NCBI GenBank assembly: GCA_036897625.1
Contig: JAYMTA010000142.1
Coordinates: 1 to 37,546, forward strand
Direction of reading: 5' to 3'
Length of the DNA stretch: 37,546 bases
From: Pelargonium cotyledonis
Taxonomy: Eukaryota; Streptophyta; Magnoliopsida; Geraniales; Geraniaceae
This document shows positions 32,135 to 37,546 of the stretch, piece by piece (within the stretch, counting starts at the first letter, position 1; the number at the start of each line of letters is the position of its first letter). The position numbers were made by a program, and so were the translations under genes. The notes under the pieces are model-generated. The model was not told the origin of the DNA. It did not search any database and saw only the letters and a program-made list of their open reading frames with translations.

Positions 32135-33926
32135 ATGGTATTGTCAAAAACACATTGATTTTCTACATATCATCACGGCCTAGTAGTCTTCACTAATATA
32201 TCTATTTTTGCAGGAACTTTTCTATATAGTTTTGGTTTTATGTGTCTATTTTCAGCTCAGTAATGATCAGTGCAATCACTCGAGCAAGTGACTGCAATAT
32301 TGACTCACTATCAAATGCTTTTTCTGTGATGAAATATGGAGCTGTTGGGGATGGAAAAACAGACGATTCACAAGTAAGAGAGTCTCATCTAGAACTAACT
32401 ATTTGGATTCCAATCCCCGGTCATCCGACTAAAACCGATTCGACTAGTTCGCATGAATTTGCACATTTTACACTACAATCTAAAATCCAAACTCGAACAA
32501 ATCTAGAATTTGTCAGGTTCATAGTGACCAAGACTCAGACAAGACATAAAGAAAATGAATTTGAGCATATGCTCCCACAAGTTTATTTTTAGTGTTTACG
32601 AACTAAGTACTTTTAGCCACTATTAGAGCTTGAATTTCATTTTTGTTCACTGTATTTTGATTCAAAAAAACTATGTGATAATAAATATTCGTTTTTGTTT
32701 CCATATGCAAAGGCTTTTTTGAAGGCTTGGGCTGATGTTTGTGCTGCTTCTAATAAGCCGATCCTATACGTACCTTCAGGAAAAACATTCTTATTGAAGG
32801 AAGCCACATTTCAAGGTCCTTGCATGGCTTCCTCCATTGACGCTCTGGTAACTATCGGTGATTTTCATTTGGATAAATTAGAGTTTTTGTGTTTTATCGT
32901 GTTCATCAACGTCTCCTAAAATGTGAAAATCAAACATGTTCATTTGGGTTGTGGATTAGAATGTTAGCAACATTAAATTTTTTTTTATTTGAATCATGTT
33001 TTGGGAAGATTATATTCTCATAATGCTCTAACAAAGTCTAGAATATCATGCAATGGACTGACCATTGTAGATGATTTTAATTTTTAATCTCATATATATA
33101 TAAAGAACATATATATATATATAAGAACAAACAAGCTTATTTTGTATCCGTGTTGTGTGTGTTTTGAGAACGAATTGTGAGCTCTAGTCCAAACTTCTAA
33201 TCCAAGCGCTAAAAAAATCGCTTATCATTCCAAAACTTCTAATCCAAACGCTACCTAAATGTCCGACATATAACAAGAGTTCTTGCTGTATTGGTCATTA
33301 TTGGAAGTCTGGGGAAAAAAGGACAGACAGACAAAGTGGAAGAAGTGCACGTGAGAAACAGTGTCTTCCGAGGAACTACAAATGGGGCAAGAATCAAAAC
33401 TTGGCAGGCAAATATTTTACGAAATGAATTCAAGTTTTCGATTGTTTTTTTTTATCAGTATATACAGTGAAATTAACAGTTGTGCTAGTAAATTGTTTCA
33501 GGGTGGTTCTGGTTACGCTAGAAAGATCTCGTTCGAGCAAATTACTCTGGTGGCAGCTAAGAATCCGATCATAATCAATCAGTTCTATTGTAATAAGGCT
33601 CACGATTGCACGAACCAAGTAAGATTGTCCGTTTTTCACCCAGTTTTGTTGAAATGTGTAGTGACTAATTGTGCGATGCATGGAAATTTCAGACATCTGC
33701 AGTTAAAGTAAGTGATGTTACTTACAAGTCAATTCGCGGGACAATGATTGACGATGAGGCCATTGTCCTTGACTGTAGTGAGACCGTTGGCTGCACGAAC
33801 CTTGTCTTCGAGGATATCGATATTGTTCCTGCGAGTAAAGACGAGTCAGCTGAAGTACATTGTTTAAATGCCCATGGAAGCACTGATGGTAACGTAGTTC
33901 CTGCACTTTCTTGTTTAGAACCGTAG
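32135..33926 (+). pseudogene. Polygalacturonase (GH28) pseudogene, catalytic core missing
   Basis: Recognisable pieces: ATG-only exon 32135-32137; 32214-32373 (ELFYIVLVLCVYF leader, then NAFSVMKYGAVGDGKTDDSQ); 32713-32847 (AFLKAWADVCAASNKPILYV, FQGPCMASSIDAL); about 33290-33407 ([34 protein letters not shown], with the RIK motif at 33390-33398); 33502-33618 (GGSGYARKISFEQITLV..); 33693-33926 (TSAVKVSDVTYKSIRGTMID to CLEP, stop). The segment that should carry NTD, DD and the GHG histidine is gone, replaced between 32848 and about 33290 by AT-rich, repeat-like sequence. The second exon is 160 nt where 159 would be in phase, so leader and mature part are in different frames. The donor after 33407 is GC. 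It resembles pollen-type exopolygalacturonases. A pectin hydrolase by descent, almost surely inactive. Confidence 0.85.
32848..33289. other. Non-homologous filler replacing the polygalacturonase core
   Basis: This stretch holds two near-identical motifs, CTTCTAATCCAAGCGCT (33195-33211) and CTTCTAATCCAAACGCT (33236-33252), and a TA-rich microsatellite (about 33092-33123). The paired motif looks like a transposon end. No polygalacturonase coding sequence is visible, although the intact neighbour has its third and fourth exons here. Confidence 0.45.
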
Positions 33927-35214
33927 CTTAATTTTATATGGATTCTACAATCTTGAGTAGCTTCATTTTTTTTGTAAGGATTGGTTCCTAAGTCCTAGCT
34001 AGTGACAAGTAGGCCTCATAGTGTAAAATTATATGAAACTATTGTTAAGAATAAATGAGAGTTCGGCTGTACCTGTAATTCTACCTCCAAGGACTATGAC
34101 GTAACTGATATTGAATAAGGAAATTCGAAGCAAGTTCTTTGTCGAGTTCATGTCAATTGGAGATTAAATGTAAAACATATCACAAATTTGAAATAATTAG
34201 ATCTATGCGTCGGTTACATAAAATGACTGATGATTTCACTACTACAGTTCTAGGTGTCACGGACCGAGGGTACGTGACACAAAAGTTCTATCCAAGCGGC
34301 AAAAAGGAACACGCGCAAGGCTTGCACATGTGAATATCATGTGTGCAAGATGGATACTATAAAAGAGAAACCAAAAATATAAGTTCAAGTACAAACATTT
34401 CAAAGCCAAAACCAAATATATTTCCTATCTTTTGTGTAAAATTCTAAAATTGTAGAGAATAATTCATAATTTCTTAGAATTTGTAGATTATCATTTTTAG
34501 AATAATCTTAGCCGTAGATTATAATATTTAACTTTAGATCTTATCCATTAATTTTCTAAGTCATTTAATGTAAATAGGCGATAGCTTCATTTGCCCAAAC
34601 CAATCCATTGTAAACATAACTGGTGTGAAATAAACAAACTTGGAATTCGTGATTAAACACCAAATAATAAAGGTAAAATGGAATCAGTGCGAGAATCGAA
34701 AGATAATTAGACATCCTTTACTTTCTGAAAAAAAAACAAAAAAATTGTGATAATGAGAAAATTAGTGACATCAAAGAAGTTTCAGAAACAATCAATTAGT
34801 TAGAGCACTGAGAAGTGAGAAGAAGAATTTTCGAACGTGAACTAAAACAAAATAGAAATAACATACAATTTCATTGCTCGCCAAGGCTGCGAAATTTCCC
34901 CTAGAAAACATATGCTTTTGTGAAAATTGAGCTTCTCTCAAATTGATTGGGCCTTTTTTATCTCCTTAAAACTTTTCTTTTATGTATAACAAATGAAAAC
35001 TAGCGTGTTGTTCAACCCGGCCGATTCACACATATTTTATTGCCAACCCAACCCGATTTAAACCCACCATAATCCACGTTTGATGTCAAATTTCTACGAG
35101 TTTGAATCTCTGTCACTAGTTTTGTTAGCGTGTCTTGAAATTTGTTTCCACTTCATATATTAGTTAAAACTTTTCATCGATTAGCAAGATGTTAATGTAT
35201 CCCATATTTGGTGA
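33927..35214. other. Intergenic, with two small inverted repeats
   Basis: GTGTCACG (34254-34261) pairs perfectly with CGTGACAC (34273-34280). CTTGCACATG (34320s) pairs with CATGTGTGCAAG (about 34338-34349). TATAAAAG follows near 34358 but no gene is visible downstream of it. The rest is AT-rich. Confidence 0.45.
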
Positions 35215-36015
35215 ATGTGAAATCTAAAATTAGTCGTCAGATTTTACAAACTCTAGTGCCAATATGTAATCGTATTGTAACATCTCTAATCATTAAGTTC
35301 CACAATTATTATAAAAAAAATCACATTACAATTTAACTCATAGAGATTATTTTTTTTTCTTTTAGTGAGTCAAATCAAAAGAGAAAATGGAGGAAAATAT
35401 TTCAAATTGCATGAATATGAATCTAAAATCAATCATCAAATTCTACAAACTCGAGTACCAATACGCATTTGTGTTATGCAACATGCACACCTCATCTATT
35501 CTAACTCTCACAATATCTTATCACAATTCTCTCGAAAGTTTCGACCAAATCCGCAAGTATTTTAACGTCTCTTTGTCTTTTCTCCTTCTAAATAATGAAG
35601 TTTTAATACGTCAATTGAGTTCCATGAGAACAAATGACCATATTATTTTCTTACAACATCTTCAATCACTGAGTTCCACGACTACTCTCAAGTTTAACTT
35701 TGTTGTTATCAATAAGTTAAGAAACTCGAACTAGTTTTTTTTCGTGCATTTAATTAGTGGGCCATGCTATAGGAGGAAATAGAGGAAAATATTCCGCATT
35801 GGATGAATGAATTCTATTTTCACAAACTTTTACAAACCCTAGTACCAATATGCAATTTTTTTTTTTTTTTGGTATCCGTCACTTTTATAACAATTCTCTT
35901 GAAAGTTTCAACAAAATCAAATTAACATTTTAACTAAATAATGAAAGCTTTAATAAGTGTGTTAAGTTTCATAAGAGATAATCCTATAATTATTTTTGTG
36001 AAAAATGACCAATTA
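35215..36015 (+). repeat. Diverged direct repeat, about three partial copies
   Basis: The pattern GAATCTAAAATCAATCATCA - TCTACAAACTCGAGTACCAA at 35420-35462 recurs as AAATCTAAAATTAGTCGTCA - TTTACAAACTCTAGTGCCAA at 35220-35263 and as CTTTTACAAACCCTAGTACC near 35827-35850. Copies 2 and 3 also share CACAATTCTCTCGAAAGTTT / AACAATTCTCTTGAAAGTTT and AATGAAGTTTTAATA-type ends. The unit is about 200-390 bp. It sits directly upstream of the intact polygalacturonase; the frames across it are not supported genes. Confidence 0.55.
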
Positions 36016-36077
36016 AGATCTAAGTTATGGACAAAAAAAAAACAAATATTTGGTCAAATTTTGGTAGTCTCTATCAC

Positions 36078-36085
36078 TATATAAA
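36078..36085 (+). promoter_or_regulatory. TATA box of the intact polygalacturonase gene
   Basis: TATATAAA lies 90 nt upstream of the ATG at 36176, a normal plant core-promoter spacing with a leader of about 60 nt. Confidence 0.6.
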
Positions 36086-36175
36086 CAAATTGGGTCCATT
36101 ACTTAACCACAAGTATCTTCTTAGTATTCTTTGCATAACCTCTCAAGTTTTCATTTTAAATTTTCAATCACATCC

Positions 36176-37546
36176 ATGGTATGGATCTTGGAGAAATAAT
36201 TGTTCATATCTCAATCCAACTTTTTTGTGCATTCAAACATTGAATTCGATTCATATTCAAGAATTCAAACATAATTTATGTGTTTAAATGCCACATGTCA
36301 GTAAGATACTTTTTATTTGTAAAATATATCTTAATTCGTCTTTGCTCGTAAAATTGTTAACATATAATATATTTTTTTGCAGGAGCTTTTTTCCGTTTTC
36401 TTGATCTTGGGCACGACCTCGTTTGGATTGAGGGTTGGAGCTCAAGCACCCACAAATGTTTTTAATGTGAAGGGTTTTGGGGCTGTTGGTGATGGAATTA
36501 GGGATGATTCCAAAGTATGATTTTTCTCGACGTTCCAACAAATAAATAGTTTCATAAAGTAACATTTATGTTTATAACTGGTCTGATCTTCAGTCTGAAA
36601 ATTTTGATTTAGGCCGATCAAGTTTCAAATCAATGCACAACCCTTCACCCGAGTAGCAAACCCTTAAAATAACGAATGTTAGTGTTTTTTTTTATTTGTC
36701 GATATAGAAATAAAATTTGTGAATGAAATGGGCAGGCATTTTTTATGGGATGGGAGGCAATGTGTGCATCGTCTCAACCTATGGCCACTCTCATCATCCC
36801 GGAAGGCACTTTCTTGATCCAAACTATCAAATTCCGCGGCCCATGCAACTCCATTGCCACCAATTTTTGGGTAAGTCTAAACAAAGTCGACAATTCGAGT
36901 TTTGAGTCTGATTTTTTTTTTGAAATTGGGTAGTAAAGATTTTACTCGAATCAAATTGTAAAAGAGTGGGTTATGGTTTTTCTACGATAAAATGTGCGAA
37001 AACGTATGAGTTTTTCTGATCTGATTCAGCCACAAACTGATGCATCTATTGTATGCAACTTGAAGTTTCTAACGTATGCAATTTTGAGTCCAAATTGTCC
37101 GTTACAAACTCAATTTGTCGTTTATTATCGATCGAGAAGTTAATTAATGAAATATAACTTACATTTGAAGAGTAGATAAATGGAGCCATTGTTGCACCAA
37201 ATACAACTTCTTGGAGTGAAGTCTCAACACCATGGATTAGTTTTTCCAAAGTCAACGGCCTTATTGTCAATGGAAATGGACAAATTAATGGGATGGGCTC
37301 TGTTTGGTGGGAGCAATATGTGAGTGCAATAAACTACCATTTATATTTCTTATTTTTTATTCGGTATAATGTATATTAGTTGACTGATATAAAGATATAT
37401 CAGTTAAACTAATAAGGTGATGACACCTCATTTAGAATCATGAATCCGGACGGGTCGCTCCGCTCCCACAAATTCACTTGGGTCGGTATAAGTGATTTTA
37501 AATGAGGTGTCATCATCTCATTGGCTTTCTTAAGTTGCAACTAATA
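36176..37546 (+). CDS. Polygalacturonase (GH28), N-terminal part; runs off the window
   Basis: Exons: 36176-36178 (ATG only, donor GTATGG), 36383-36514, 36736-36870, 37176-37319, continuing past the window after donor GTGAGT. The visible 138 codons give a hydrophobic signal peptide (ELFSVFLILGTTSFGLRVGA), the family opening NVFNVKGFGAVGDGIRDDSK, then AFFMGWEAMCASSQPMATLI, IPEGTFLIQTIKFRGPC, and INGAIVAPNTTSW, VNGNGQINGMGSVWWEQY. This is the N-terminal turn region of secreted plant pectinases that cleave alpha-1,4-galacturonan. Catalytic motifs (NTD, DD, GHG, RIK) would lie beyond the window. Acceptor GAAGAGTAG|ATAAAT is chosen because the upstream alternative would give an in-frame TAG. Exon 36736-36870 has the same 135-nt length as its pseudogene counterpart. 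No break is seen so far. Confidence 0.85.
37368..37546. mobile_element. Palindromic long-TIR MITE, copy 2 (truncated by window end)
   Basis: It starts AATGTATATTAGTTGACTGA and carries the same GC-rich core in the opposite orientation (CGGGTCGCTCCGCTCCC) as the element at 1036-1244. It lies in the fourth intron of the polygalacturonase, about 50 nt after the donor. Roughly 40 bp of the distal arm should lie outside the window. Confidence 0.75.

Noticed and set aside
34254-34400. GTGTCACG..CGTGACAC inverted repeat followed by TATAAAAG, considered as a retroelement terminal repeat or promoter
   Set aside because: No second copy, no internal domain and no gene downstream are visible in the window; only the small inverted repeats are supported.

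Overview
The window is nuclear DNA from a flowering plant, most likely a eudicot. It is AT-rich, has many short GT-AG introns with T-rich acceptors, and carries plant-typical transposon debris (Tourist- and Stowaway-like MITEs, an Au-type SINE, L1-type LINE pieces). The species cannot be resolved from sequence alone. All exon models were built by hand from splice signals, reading phase and protein-family resemblance; no transcript data or database search was used. Layout: (1) 1-1440, intergenic, with a CACTA-like non-autonomous element (500-761) and a palindromic MITE (1036-1244). (2) 1440-13493, plus strand, a 15-coding-exon gene for an organelle-type 5'-3' exonuclease (FEN-like domain of bacterial Pol I, 436 aa); its introns hold a Tourist-like MITE, an Au SINE with a perfect 12-bp target-site duplication, a fold-back repeat, a CT microsatellite and an internally deleted LINE. 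(3) 13494-16592, a truncated gene 5' end (14334-14579) and a probable degenerate DNA transposon. (4) 16593-20296, minus strand, and 20633-23713, plus strand: two head-to-head genes, each encoding a trigger-factor N-terminal-domain-like protein (239 and 205 aa) with a plastid-type leader. (5) 23714-25735, SINE-like and LINE-like remnants and a Stowaway MITE. (6) 26004-27828, plus strand, SRP14, the 14-kDa signal recognition particle subunit (121 aa). (7) 29080-30785, a 5'-truncated LINE on the minus strand. (8) 32135-33926, a gutted polygalacturonase pseudogene, and from 36176 the start of a second, apparently intact polygalacturonase gene that runs off the window; its fourth intron carries another copy, inverted, of the palindromic MITE seen at 1 kb.

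The most interesting region is the divergent trigger-factor-like pair. Both genes split into eight coding exons. Five of the eight lengths are identical (45, 95, 109, 14 and 102 nt) and all splice phases match, so they are an inverted duplication sharing a 336-bp intergenic promoter. The shared 14-nt microexon encodes part of an insertion in the loop that, in bacterial trigger factor, carries the ribosome-docking signature. The minus-strand copy has a GC-AG intron and an acidic Ser-rich tail.

Functionally the genes are mixed housekeeping loci (organelle DNA maintenance, organelle chaperone, SRP) next to a tandem cell-wall polygalacturonase cluster. I see no operon-like system, CRISPR array, tRNA or rRNA gene.
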